From the NCBI GenBank assembly GCA_903642225.1, contig CAHJWI010000005.1:1-64000 (forward strand): DNA of 64,000 bases. The letters run 5' to 3'. Position 1 is the stretch's first letter; every line of letters begins with the position of its first letter. The position numbers and the translations under genes were made by a program. Source of the DNA: Acidobacteriaceae bacterium (GTDB lineage Bacteria > Acidobacteriota > Terriglobia > Terriglobales > Acidobacteriaceae). Shown piece after piece: positions 53,820 to 62,795 of this stretch. The notes beneath the pieces are model-generated. The model searched no databases and was not told where the DNA came from. It worked only from the letters and a program-made list of their open reading frames with translations.

Positions 53820-54689
53820 ATGCAAGTACACCTGGTCGACGGCACCTACGAATTATTTCGTCATTATTTCGCCGTGCCCAAGCACCAGGACGCCTTGGGC
53901 CGCGAGTGCGGCGCGGTGCGTGGGGTGCTTGCATCGCTGCTTTCGATGACGCGCAATGGAGCGACTCACCTGGCCGTGGCCACTGATAAAGTCATTGAGT
54001 CGTTTCGCAACGACCTGTACCCCGGCTACAAGGACGGTGCAGGTGTGGCGCCTGATCTGGTTAGCCAGTTTCCGCTGCTGGAGGAAGCTGTTGCGGCGAT
54101 GGGCATGGTGGTTTGGCCGATGGTGGAGTTTGAGGCCGATGACGCACTCGCCGCCGGTGCAAGGCTGGCCGCAGCGGATGCACGCGTGACACAGGTGCTG
54201 ATCTGTACGCCGGACAAGGATCTTTCGCAGTGCGTTGTCGGCGACCACGTCGTGCAGTTGGATCGCCGCAAGAAGGAGCTTCGCAACGAAGCGGGGGTGA
54301 TTGCAAAATTCGGTGTGTCTCCTGCTTCCATTCCGGACTATCTGGCGCTTGTTGGCGATACAGCGGATGGGTACCCCGGTCTAGCCGGATGGGGTGCAAA
54401 GTCTACGGCAACCGTGCTGGCGAAGTATGGCCACCTGGAAGCGATTCCGCAGCACGGTACCAACTGGCTGGTGCGCGTGAGCAATGCCGGTGGCCTGGCA
54501 GAGACGCTGCATGACCACTTTGCAGATGCCGTGCTGTTCCGCACGCTTGCCACGCTGCGCACGGATATTCCTCTGTTCACGGACGTTGACGAGCTGCGGT
54601 GGAAGGGGCCGACATCTCTGTTCGAACCGTTGGCTGCATTGCTGGATGGGAAGGGCGGCGGAACGCGCAGACGGGATGTGGCCCGGTAG
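53820..54689 (+). CDS. 5'-3' exonuclease (Pol I 5'-nuclease family)
   Basis: 289-residue FEN-like nuclease. VHLVDGTYELFRHYF (metal Asp), VATDKVIESFRNDLYPGYK, EFEADDALAAGA, CTPDKDLSQCV and the helix-hairpin-helix region PDYLALVGDTADGYPGLAGWGAKSTATVL are as in the 5' nuclease domain of Pol I and T4 RNase H. It stands alone, without a polymerase. Converges on the long fusion gene, 19 bp apart. Confidence 0.88.
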   Translation: MQVHLVDGTYELFRHYFAVPKHQDALGRECGAVRGVLASLLSMTRNGATHLAVATDKVIESFRNDLYPGYKDGAGVAPDLVSQFPLLEEAVAAMGMVVWPMVEFEADDALAAGARLAAADARVTQVLICTPDKDLSQCVVGDHVVQLDRRKKELRNEAGVIAKFGVSPASIPDYLALVGDTADGYPGLAGWGAKSTATVLAKYGHLEAIPQHGTNWLVRVSNAGGLAETLHDHFADAVLFRTLATLRTDIPLFTDVDELRWKGPTSLFEPLAALLDGKGGGTRRRDVAR

Positions 54690-54708
54690 GTTCAATGCAC
54701 GCTTGGTC

Positions 54709-57700
54709 TTAGTCAGTCGAGATCTGCTCAACCGAAGTCACTGTCTTGCCAAGGGCTGGCGGCAGATACCCGTAGATAATGGCACTGGAGCGGCGAGCAC
54801 GAAAGTCGCTGAGCTGCGACTCCCACGCAGCCTCGATGTCGTGTGGATCAACGCCTGCTGCAAGAGCCTTCATCGTCGTGTCGTTCAGCAGAATGCCGTG
54901 CGCCTTGTCCAGCTGGAATGCCTGTGGATATTGCCTATGCAGGACAGCCAAGAGCTCCAGCCCGAACTGCGCTGCGTCGAAACGCTGGCGATCGGTGATC
55001 GTGAAGCGCAGGCCGTTGACCGCTTGCCCTGCGAAGGGATAGGGCGACGCTGGCGTGAACCTGGTTGGTGCGACCGTAATGCCGTTGAGCTTGCGCGCCG
55101 TCAGAGCATCCGTAAGCTTCTGCGCTTCCGCATCACTGCTGATCCAGGTCGCGCCGATCTGCTCGAACGGTGTGTCGGTGCCACGACCGACGGAAATGTT
55201 TGTGAACTCCAGAAACGCCACACCGGGATAGAGCGTTACCGCGGCTTGTGTGCGCAAGTTGGGGCTTGGGTTTAGCCATGGCATATCGGTCTGGTCATAC
55301 CAAAGCCCCCGCTGGTACCCCTGCATGGGAACAACGATGACATTGGCACCCAAATGCCGGTCCAGGTTAATGAACCGGGCGAACTCGCCGAGGGTGAGGC
55401 CGTGCTGCGTGGGCTCCTGCATGTAGGCGATGTAGCGTTCGGTCCCTGCATCATTGACCGGCCCGTTCACCACCACGCCGCTGATGAGCGCAGGCCGGTC
55501 AAGCACGATGATGGCCGGGTGATTGGGTGCCTTTGCTGCGGCTTCGAGGAAATATCCAACCACAGATTCATACGTATAGAACCGCACACCGGCATCCTGC
55601 AGATCGACGACGACCGCGTCCAGCCTTTCAAGATCGGCGATCTTCGGTCGGCGGTCCTCCGGCCTGGCACCATAGAGCGAAATTACCGGCAGATGCGTGG
55701 AGGCATCCACGGTGCTGCCGATACCCTCCTTGTCTTCCGCACCGGCGATGCCATGCTCCGGCGAGAACAGGACGGTAAGCCGTGCGTCTGGCACCTTCGT
55801 CGGCATGGCAGTCGCCAGTACGTCGATCGTGCGCCTGCCGGCAAGGTCGACGCCGGTGTTGTTTGTGAGCAGGCCAAGGCGAAGCGGGTATCCGGCATTT
55901 CTTTGGAGCGCCGCAATTGCGGCGAAGTCCGACCGTTGTAACACCTCGACTCCTGGCACGACGGCTACAGCCACACCGGAAGGAATCCTGTCGCAGTAGC
56001 TGAGGCCGGAGCCGTCTGTGCAGCGAGTTGTCGCCGCTGTGACACCGCCATCGGATGCCGTTCCATACAAGCGCAGCGCCTGTGCGGCCGCGGTGGCGAC
56101 CTTGCCGCGGAGGGCACTGATTGCCGGACGCCCACGGGGGTGGATGGCGTTGCTGAGCAAGATGACGTAGGTGTTGGAGCGTGGGTCCATCCAGAGCGAG
56201 GTACCGGTGAAGCCGGTGTGGCCGAAGCTGCCGACCGGGAAGACTGTGCCGCGGGGGCGTGAGTAGGGCGAGTCGATATCCCAGCCGAGGCCGCGCAGGT
56301 ACCTGCCGCGCACGGGCTGCTGGGGCTCACACATAAGGCGCAGGGTTTCGGTCTGGAGGGGGAAGGTGCTGGGCTTGCCGGCGAGCCGGTCGAGCAGCGC
56401 CTGTGCGTAAAGCGCGACGTCGTTCGCGGTAGAAAAGACGCCAGCATGGCCTGTGACGCCACCCATGCGCCGGGTGGTGGGGTCGTGCACGACGCCGCGC
56501 AGGAGCTCGTCGTGGGTCATGGCTTTGTCGTCATTGTGAGCGGTGGGGGCGAACTGTTGGAGATCGTCCGTTTGTGCTGGGCCTGTGAGTCCGTCCTGGC
56601 GAATGCAGTGAAGTGTGGGTGAGGCGGGCTTGGCTTCGACGCTCCACAGGGCAGAGCAGTGGGGCGTGAGGTAGTCGGTGTGCGCCATGCCGAGCGGTGT
56701 GAAGATGTGCTGCTCGGCATAGACGTCCAACGGCTGCCCGCTTAGCGTTTCGACCAGCGCGCCCAGGGTGATGTAGTTGATGTCGGAGTACTTGAAGGTT
56801 GTGCCTGGCGGGCCGTATGGCACGCTTGCAAAGGCGCGGCGCACGCCTTCGGCCTTGCCCTGCCAGACGTCTGTCAGAACCACGTCTTCGCCCAAGCCGC
56901 TGTAGTGAGTCAGCAGTTGACGAATTGTGATGGTGCCCTTGCCATTCGCGGCAAACGCCGGCAGATACTTTGCGACGGGGTCGTCGAACTGCAGCTTGCC
57001 CTGTTCATATAACTGCATGATGGCTGTTGCCGTAGCAAGGCATTTCGACAGTGAGGCCATGTCGAAGATGGTGTCCTCGGTCATGGGTTCGACAGCCGGA
57101 TCGATAGCCCGGTTGCCGTAGGCCTGGTGGTAGGCGACGGTGCCGTTATGTCCTATGACGAGCACGGCGCCTGGCAAATCGTTGTGTGCGACGGCGTCGG
57201 TCAAGACGCGATCCACACCTGCGAAAGGCGCATCGGCTGATGTGGTATTTGCAGACACGGCCTGCGCCAGGAGAAGGCGCGGCGTGAGCACCAGCACCAA
57301 CAATGCCATCACGATGCCTGCCTTTCGCCGGGGTAGAACGAGACTTACAAACGCACCGACGGCGAACGTGACCAACGACCCGAAGAGCACGTACCAGGTG
57401 AACGAAATTGCGGACACGGCAACGCCGCCGACGTGCAGCGACGGAACCTGCGGAAAGACCTTTGGCAGATAACAGGCCAGGTTAAACGCAAAGCCGCACA
57501 CCATGCCGATGATGGCTCCGGCTTCTGTCGCAAAGTCAGTCAGTGTGCCCAGTAGAAAAACTCCGAGCAGGCAGCCATACGCTACGGAAGCGATGGACAG
57601 ACCGGTTTCTACCACGTGACCCTTGCCGCCGTTGGCGACGGAGTAGACCGCGATTGCGAACAGCACCAGGGCCCACATGACGGTACTCACCCGGCTCAGC

Positions 57701-58815
57701 AGGTTGCGTGTGCGGTCTGTGCTGTTTGGCCGCCAGCGCAGGTAAAAGTCCACGATGGTCGTGGAGGAAAGCGAATTCAGCGCCGCTGAAAGATTGGACA
57801 TGGCTGCGGCAAGGATCGCCGCTACCAGCAAGCCTGCAACGCCCATCGGCATCTGCTGCACGATGAATGCAGGAAAGATACGGTCCGATCCCCTGACTGT
57901 GAGCATGTGCGGATGCTGGCCGTAAAACACAAAGAGTCCCGCACCGATGACCAGGAACAACGTGAATTGCAAGAGCACGATGCCGCCGCTGGCAAGCAGA
58001 GCCAGGCGCGAGTCCCGAAGGTTCTTTGCCGCAAGCAGCCGCTGCACCATAAGCTGGTCCGTACCATGCGAGGCCATGGTCAGGAACGCACCGCCCAACA
58101 GGCCGGCCCAGAAGGTGTATGTCGTGGTCAGGTTCAGCGCGAAGTCGAAGACCCGCAGCTTGCCTGCAGCTTGCGTTGCTGCGTGGATTGCTGTCCATCC
58201 ACCGTCTACCTTGGCGCCCAGGGTGAAGATCGCGACCAGCGTGCCGGCGATGTAGAGCGCCATCTGCACGACGTCGGTCCAGATGACCGCAGTCATGCCG
58301 CCTTCAAACGAGTACAGCACCGTGAGCCCGGTGATAAGCGCGATGCTTGCGATGTCATTCGTGCCAATCGCGAGGCCGACGACGATGGAGACGGCAAAGA
58401 CGCGGACACCTTCAGCTGCGGCGCGTGTGAGTAGAAACAGGCCGGCTGTGACCTTGTGCAGCACCGGTCCGAAGCGTCGGTCGATCAGCTGGTACGCGGT
58501 AAACAACTCGCCCTGAAAGTAGCGTGGCAGAAAGAGCACGCACAGCAGGATGCGTCCCACCATGTACCCGAAGACAAGCTGCAGAAAAGTAATGTTACCG
58601 CCAAAGGCGATGCCTGGCACGCTGATGATGGTGAGCGTACTTGTCTCGGCACTTACGATGGAGAGGGCGATCGCCCACCACGGCACGTTACGGCCCGCAA
58701 GGAAGTAGCTGGACAGTGACTTATCTTTTGAGCGGAAGCGCAAACCGAAGAGCGTGATGCCGACGAGGTATACGGCGATAAGCGCAAGATCAAAGGGTTG
58801 AAGCCGTGTCGGCAT
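54709..58815 (-). CDS. Three-part fusion: sodium:solute symporter + serine beta-lactamase-fold hydrolase + DUF1343/NamZ exo-muramidase
   Basis: A single 1368-codon frame. Residues 1-490 are an SSS-family symporter (13-14 helices; YFLAGRNVPWWAIALSIVSAETSTLT is the family N terminus). Residues 503-519 form a signal-peptide-like segment ending AQA. From about 525 a class C beta-lactamase/PBP4-type domain has SLSK (S588, K591) and YSD at 676. From about 950 a DUF1343 domain runs to the end (LGLLTNNTGVD, VLFSPEHGIAG, DLQDAGVRFYTYES, EFTNISVGRGTDTPFE). Characterised DUF1343 members (NamZ) cleave MurNAc from non-reducing ends, and the related AmiE is a muramyl amidase. Likely tethers hydrolysis of muropeptides to sugar uptake; the exact substrate is inferred. 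Confidence 0.9.
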   Translation of the reverse strand: MPTRLQPFDLALIAVYLVGITLFGLRFRSKDKSLSSYFLAGRNVPWWAIALSIVSAETSTLTIISVPGIAFGGNITFLQLVFGYMVGRILLCVLFLPRYFQGELFTAYQLIDRRFGPVLHKVTAGLFLLTRAAAEGVRVFAVSIVVGLAIGTNDIASIALITGLTVLYSFEGGMTAVIWTDVVQMALYIAGTLVAIFTLGAKVDGGWTAIHAATQAAGKLRVFDFALNLTTTYTFWAGLLGGAFLTMASHGTDQLMVQRLLAAKNLRDSRLALLASGGIVLLQFTLFLVIGAGLFVFYGQHPHMLTVRGSDRIFPAFIVQQMPMGVAGLLVAAILAAAMSNLSAALNSLSSTTIVDFYLRWRPNSTDRTRNLLSRVSTVMWALVLFAIAVYSVANGGKGHVVETGLSIASVAYGCLLGVFLLGTLTDFATEAGAIIGMVCGFAFNLACYLPKVFPQVPSLHVGGVAVSAISFTWYVLFGSLVTFAVGAFVSLVLPRRKAGIVMALLVLVLTPRLLLAQAVSANTTSADAPFAGVDRVLTDAVAHNDLPGAVLVIGHNGTVAYHQAYGNRAIDPAVEPMTEDTIFDMASLSKCLATATAIMQLYEQGKLQFDDPVAKYLPAFAANGKGTITIRQLLTHYSGLGEDVVLTDVWQGKAEGVRRAFASVPYGPPGTTFKYSDINYITLGALVETLSGQPLDVYAEQHIFTPLGMAHTDYLTPHCSALWSVEAKPASPTLHCIRQDGLTGPAQTDDLQQFAPTAHNDDKAMTHDELLRGVVHDPTTRRMGGVTGHAGVFSTANDVALYAQALLDRLAGKPSTFPLQTETLRLMCEPQQPVRGRYLRGLGWDIDSPYSRPRGTVFPVGSFGHTGFTGTSLWMDPRSNTYVILLSNAIHPRGRPAISALRGKVATAAAQALRLYGTASDGGVTAATTRCTDGSGLSYCDRIPSGVAVAVVPGVEVLQRSDFAAIAALQRNAGYPLRLGLLTNNTGVDLAGRRTIDVLATAMPTKVPDARLTVLFSPEHGIAGAEDKEGIGSTVDASTHLPVISLYGARPEDRRPKIADLERLDAVVVDLQDAGVRFYTYESVVGYFLEAAAKAPNHPAIIVLDRPALISGVVVNGPVNDAGTERYIAYMQEPTQHGLTLGEFARFINLDRHLGANVIVVPMQGYQRGLWYDQTDMPWLNPSPNLRTQAAVTLYPGVAFLEFTNISVGRGTDTPFEQIGATWISSDAEAQKLTDALTARKLNGITVAPTRFTPASPYPFAGQAVNGLRFTITDRQRFDAAQFGLELLAVLHRQYPQAFQLDKAHGILLNDTTMKALAAGVDPHDIEAAWESQLSDFRARRSSAIIYGYLPPALGKTVTSVEQISTD

Positions 58816-58906
58816 ATCAAGCAGTGTATGTGTGCCGGTCGTTGCACCGTTCAGTTAAGTCAGGCGCGTACCGCATAGGATGCTGCCGCGCAGGTGCCGG
58901 CCCTGG

Positions 58907-59103
58907 AAAGAGTACAAGGTTTGAAACGATGCCGGCGGTCAGGTCCCTGTTGCGAGACCGAGCATGCTGGCGGGGTTGCGCGTTGCAAGACGAACCGCTG
59001 CGGCGAGCGCATTGGAGTGGCCAAGCGACACCCGCACGCCGACCATTCGCGCATGGGCTACCACATCCAGCGCACCCGGCAGTTCCGGTGCGAGTGTGCT
59101 CAT
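58907..59103 (-). pseudogene. nagA: nagA remnant (N-acetylglucosamine-6-phosphate deacetylase)
   Basis: The minus strand from the ATG at 59103 reads STLAPELPGALDVV then VRVSLGHSNA, the middle of NagA with a metal-ligand His. It then jumps, near 59008, to LAAAVRLATRNPASMLGL, which is close to the NagA C terminus. After this a frame change near 58945 restores the final motif DLTAGIVSNLVLF (NagA: G.L..G..ANL..F). Missing are about 150 N-terminal residues, the central catalytic region and the end. The ATG overlaps the GH20 stop (ATGA). Confidence 0.72.
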
Positions 59104-61238
59104 GGTGCGGTTGATCCTGGTAGCGGAAGACCGAGCTCGGCTGCCGGTGGAAGCACGCCTGAATCGTTCCAGGCGCGCCGAGCCGCACGTACCTTGTCCC
59201 CGCGCTGGATCCACGTGTCCACCGCAAGTGTGTAGCGCTCACTCGTATTGCTCAGGTAATAGGGGCGGTAGCTCTTGAGCCAGGCAGCCTCATACAGGTC
59301 CCGCAGCATGCTGAAGTTGTTGCGCAGATCCTCCATCTTTCCCTGGACGGAGTTTGGGTGAGCGATGTCACTCATGGAGCGTATGAGTTCGGCGCGGTCT
59401 GTCTTTACCTTGCTGCCCTGCAGGGCGAAGGCACGCGCGTAGTCCGCGGCAATCTCGTCCGCAATCTGGAACTTCAAACCGATGAAGTCCATACGCCGTG
59501 CACCCAGCTCCATGGCGTCCAGCGCATCCTGCTCGCGCAGCGGGAATGCAATGCGAGCCTCGCGTACCAGTACAAGGGCGCGCTCTGCATGCATGCGCAG
59601 ATCATGGTTCAGCGGACGCATCTTCGCCGCTGCTCGCTGACCTTCGGCGGTGAATGGATCCAGCCAGAAGATGAAGTCATTCGCGTCGGCATTCCTGGCG
59701 AACGATTCTTTTAGCAGCAGGTGTGCTGCCATCAATTCCTGTTGTGCCTGGTCGATCTTGCCCGTGCTGTCGCCATGGAAGACGCGGCCGTAGGTGCGCT
59801 GAAACTGGGGGATGGAGCTTTCACCCGGCTGCCAGGCGGCAGCTGCGCCAAACAGGACTCCGTACCAGTTGCTGTTGAACAGAGCCTCGCCGTCGTCGTC
59901 CCATACCGTGTTCAGCTGCCCGGTGCAGCCGGAGAGCTGGCCCTGCGCGGTGAAACCCTGGATGTTCGGCAGCGCCAGATTGTTATCGGGATAGACGCGG
60001 TTCCAGTCGTTTACACCCGGTGCTACCCAGCAGGGCAGGTTGGCGTCAGTAAACGGCTTCACGTACGGTACGAAACTCGGGTGCGGGTTGTACTCCCAGG
60101 CGACTGCGATGGTGCTGCGTTTGAAGTCTGCAGGCAAGGCTTTTACAAGCGCCGGTTCTTTTTGGACCACGTCCCCCCAGAAGAGGAAGGTGCGATTGAG
60201 TGGCTTTAGTTCCGTGACGATTCGTTGCAGGAAGTCGAGGTATACGGGCCCAAGTCCGCGTGCATCCACGTCGGCCCTGGTCGCACCCTTGCCAAGGTCT
60301 AACGTTTCGTCGGCTCCCAGATGCAGGAATGGGCCGGGATAGTTCTGCGCCAGCTCGCGGAACATGCGGCCGATCAAAGGGATGGCTCCTGGTGCTGCCG
60401 GGGCTATGACGTGGCCGTGTGGTGTTTCAGCAAGGGGGGCGTACATTTCCTCTTCAAGCATGAAGTGCAGGTGTCCGAAGGCCTCCTGTTCCGGAACGAC
60501 GGTGACGTGGTATCTGGCCGCGTAGGCCACAAGCTCGCGTGCCTCAGCGGGGCTGATGGAGCCTCCCGGAGGCGCAGCCAGCGGCTCGCTGACGTATTGC
60601 ATAGTGTTCTCAAAGTATGGCGAATAGATGTTGGCCTTGTAGGCCGCGAGCGTGCGGATCTGCTTTTTCTGGAACTCAAGCGTTGGGACAGGGCCACGTG
60701 AAAGATCGTCGTGCAAACCCCGGTAGCGCATAGCGGGCCAGTCGCGGATCGTTACGAGGTGCAGGAGTGCACCACCGCCGGGTGCAACCTCCGCAAGCTG
60801 CTTGGCGGTCTGGGCACCGTAAAAGATACCCTCGGCAGTGGCACCGACCACAGCGATGCCATTACCGTGCGGCGCGATTACATACCCCTCCGGTTGCATG
60901 GCGGGGATCATGGGCGTGCCACCCAGCATCTGACGCCCCTCAGGTGTGTCGGCGCGCAGCAAGGTGATGTTTACCGGCGCGCCGGCTGCGACCGAAACTC
61001 CCATGCCTTGCAGGGACGACCGCAGATCCTCTGCGGCGAAAGTGTCATTGGCATCGCACGCTGTGCACACAACGGACACGCCGTTGCTTAGCGAAAGCGT
61101 TTTACCCTGTTGAATCTCTCGCGGGGCAGGCAGGAGCGTGAGTTGCGCAGGAGCGGCAGAGGCGAACAGGGCGGCGACACTTAGCGAAAGAGCGGCGCAG
61201 CGCGCAACAAAACGAACCAGGGGGAGTGCAGCAAGCAT
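59100..61238 (-). CDS. Secreted GH20 beta-N-acetylhexosaminidase
   Basis: 712 residues. Signal peptide (VRFVARCAALSLSVAALFASAAPA), a GH20b-like N-terminal domain (LLPAPREIQQGKT...VVGATAEGIFYGAQTAKQL), then the catalytic barrel with RGLHDDLSRG and the signature HLGADETLDLG (D310-E311, the substrate-assisted pair). The C-terminal 250 residues are helical. It would release terminal GlcNAc from chitin or peptidoglycan fragments in the periplasm, complementing the NamZ domain of the neighbouring fusion. Confidence 0.9.
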   Translation of the reverse strand: MLAALPLVRFVARCAALSLSVAALFASAAPAQLTLLPAPREIQQGKTLSLSNGVSVVCTACDANDTFAAEDLRSSLQGMGVSVAAGAPVNITLLRADTPEGRQMLGGTPMIPAMQPEGYVIAPHGNGIAVVGATAEGIFYGAQTAKQLAEVAPGGGALLHLVTIRDWPAMRYRGLHDDLSRGPVPTLEFQKKQIRTLAAYKANIYSPYFENTMQYVSEPLAAPPGGSISPAEARELVAYAARYHVTVVPEQEAFGHLHFMLEEEMYAPLAETPHGHVIAPAAPGAIPLIGRMFRELAQNYPGPFLHLGADETLDLGKGATRADVDARGLGPVYLDFLQRIVTELKPLNRTFLFWGDVVQKEPALVKALPADFKRSTIAVAWEYNPHPSFVPYVKPFTDANLPCWVAPGVNDWNRVYPDNNLALPNIQGFTAQGQLSGCTGQLNTVWDDDGEALFNSNWYGVLFGAAAAWQPGESSIPQFQRTYGRVFHGDSTGKIDQAQQELMAAHLLLKESFARNADANDFIFWLDPFTAEGQRAAAKMRPLNHDLRMHAERALVLVREARIAFPLREQDALDAMELGARRMDFIGLKFQIADEIAADYARAFALQGSKVKTDRAELIRSMSDIAHPNSVQGKMEDLRNNFSMLRDLYEAAWLKSYRPYYLSNTSERYTLAVDTWIQRGDKVRAARRAWNDSGVLPPAAELGLPLPGSTAP

Positions 61239-61406
61239 GACATGAAGCTAAATGAACTCGTCGCAACCCGCGACAGAAAGCAGTTCTATGGGCGGTTGCG
61301 CCTAGTTTCAATCGTGATGCAGACCAACGCGCTCCGTTTGGTACGCTGACTATGCCGTAGCACCGCGATCAAAGCGAAGTGGTGGGCCAAGGCAGGACTC
61401 CGGACG

Positions 61407-62795
61407 ATGCTGTTGCACGACGACAGGCTATTTCCAGCAGACCCAACCACCCGGGACATCGCGCGCCGGCTCTACGGCGTCGCCAAGGGCTTGCCGATCC
61501 TTAGTCCCCACGGCCACACAGACGCAGCCTGGTTTGCCAACAACGAGCCGTTTGCCGATCCGACCGCACTCTTTATCCAACCCGATCATTACGTTTTTCG
61601 CATGCTGTATTCACAGGGGGTGCCGCTCGAACTACTCGGCATCGGCGGTACTCCGGCGAACCCGCGAGAGGTCTGGCGCATCTTCGCCCAGCACTACTAC
61701 CTCTTCCGTGGGACACCCACCCGCATGTGGATGGATCACGCATTTCATTCAAACTTTGGGTTTAAAGAACGGCTGTCTGCGCAGAACGCTGACAGCTTTT
61801 ACGACACAATCGACCGCGCACTTGCGACGCCTGCCATGCGCCCGCGCGCGCTGTACGACGGCTTCTGCCTGGAGGTGCTCGCGACCACAGACTCCCCGCT
61901 CGACTCCCTCGAACACCATCGGAAGATTCGTGACTCCGGCTGGAGCGGACGTGTTGTGCCGACCTTTCGGCCCGACCCTGTTATTGACGTGGAGTTCCCG
62001 AACTTTCGCGGGAATCTTGAGTCGCTCGGCCGGCTTACGGGTGACGACGTTTCCACTTACGCCGGCTATCTCGCCGCACTTCGCCAGCGCCGCGCGTTCT
62101 TCAAGAGCGTGGGCGCGACCGCCACCGATCACGGCCACCTGACTGCGGCGACGGCAGACCTTGCTACCATGGACGCTGCCGCGCTCTATGCCAAGGTCTA
62201 TGACGGTTCGGCTTCAGCCGCAGACGCTGCGCTGTTCCAGGCGCAAATGCTGACAGAGATGGCCGGCATGAGCGTGGAAGATGGTCTTGTGATGCAACTG
62301 CATCCCGGCTCCGTACGCAATCATAACCAACCGCTGTACCAGCAGTTTGGCCGCGATAAGGGTGCCGATATTCCAGCACGGACCGATTTTGTTGGTGGCC
62401 TTCGCCCACTGTTAAACCGGTACGGCAACGACCCGAGCTTTACCCTCATTTTGTTCACCCTGGACGAGTCCACCTATGCGCGCGAACTGGCACCGTTGGC
62501 CGGACACTATCCGTGCCTGCGTCTCGGCCCCGCGTGGTGGTTTCACGACTCGCCGGAAGGCATGATGCGGTACCGCGAGCAGGTCACGGAGACGGCAGGC
62601 TTCTACAACACAGCCGGTTTCAATGACGACACACGTGCGCTGCTCTCGATCCCTGCGCGGCATGACGTAGCACGCCGGGTCGACTGCGCTTTTCTGGCTC
62701 GCCTGGTCGCAGAACATCGTCTGGATGAGGACGAGGCCTTCGAGCTCATCGAGGATCTCACCGTGAACCTAGTGCGAAAGATATACCGTCTGTGA
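61407..62795 (+). CDS. uxaC: Glucuronate isomerase
   Basis: 462-residue metal-dependent uronate isomerase, D-glucuronate to fructuronate and D-galacturonate to tagaturonate. LSPHGHTDAAWFANNEPF, DGFCLEVLATTDSPLDSLEHHRKI, PTFRPDPVIDVE, MQLHPGSVRNHNQ and LGPAWWFHDSPEGMMRYREQVTETAGFYNTAGF are the classic UxaC motifs. Divergent from GH20 across 168 bp. The stop overlaps the GTG of the next gene. Confidence 0.96.
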   Translation: MLLHDDRLFPADPTTRDIARRLYGVAKGLPILSPHGHTDAAWFANNEPFADPTALFIQPDHYVFRMLYSQGVPLELLGIGGTPANPREVWRIFAQHYYLFRGTPTRMWMDHAFHSNFGFKERLSAQNADSFYDTIDRALATPAMRPRALYDGFCLEVLATTDSPLDSLEHHRKIRDSGWSGRVVPTFRPDPVIDVEFPNFRGNLESLGRLTGDDVSTYAGYLAALRQRRAFFKSVGATATDHGHLTAATADLATMDAAALYAKVYDGSASAADAALFQAQMLTEMAGMSVEDGLVMQLHPGSVRNHNQPLYQQFGRDKGADIPARTDFVGGLRPLLNRYGNDPSFTLILFTLDESTYARELAPLAGHYPCLRLGPAWWFHDSPEGMMRYREQVTETAGFYNTAGFNDDTRALLSIPARHDVARRVDCAFLARLVAEHRLDEDEAFELIEDLTVNLVRKIYRL

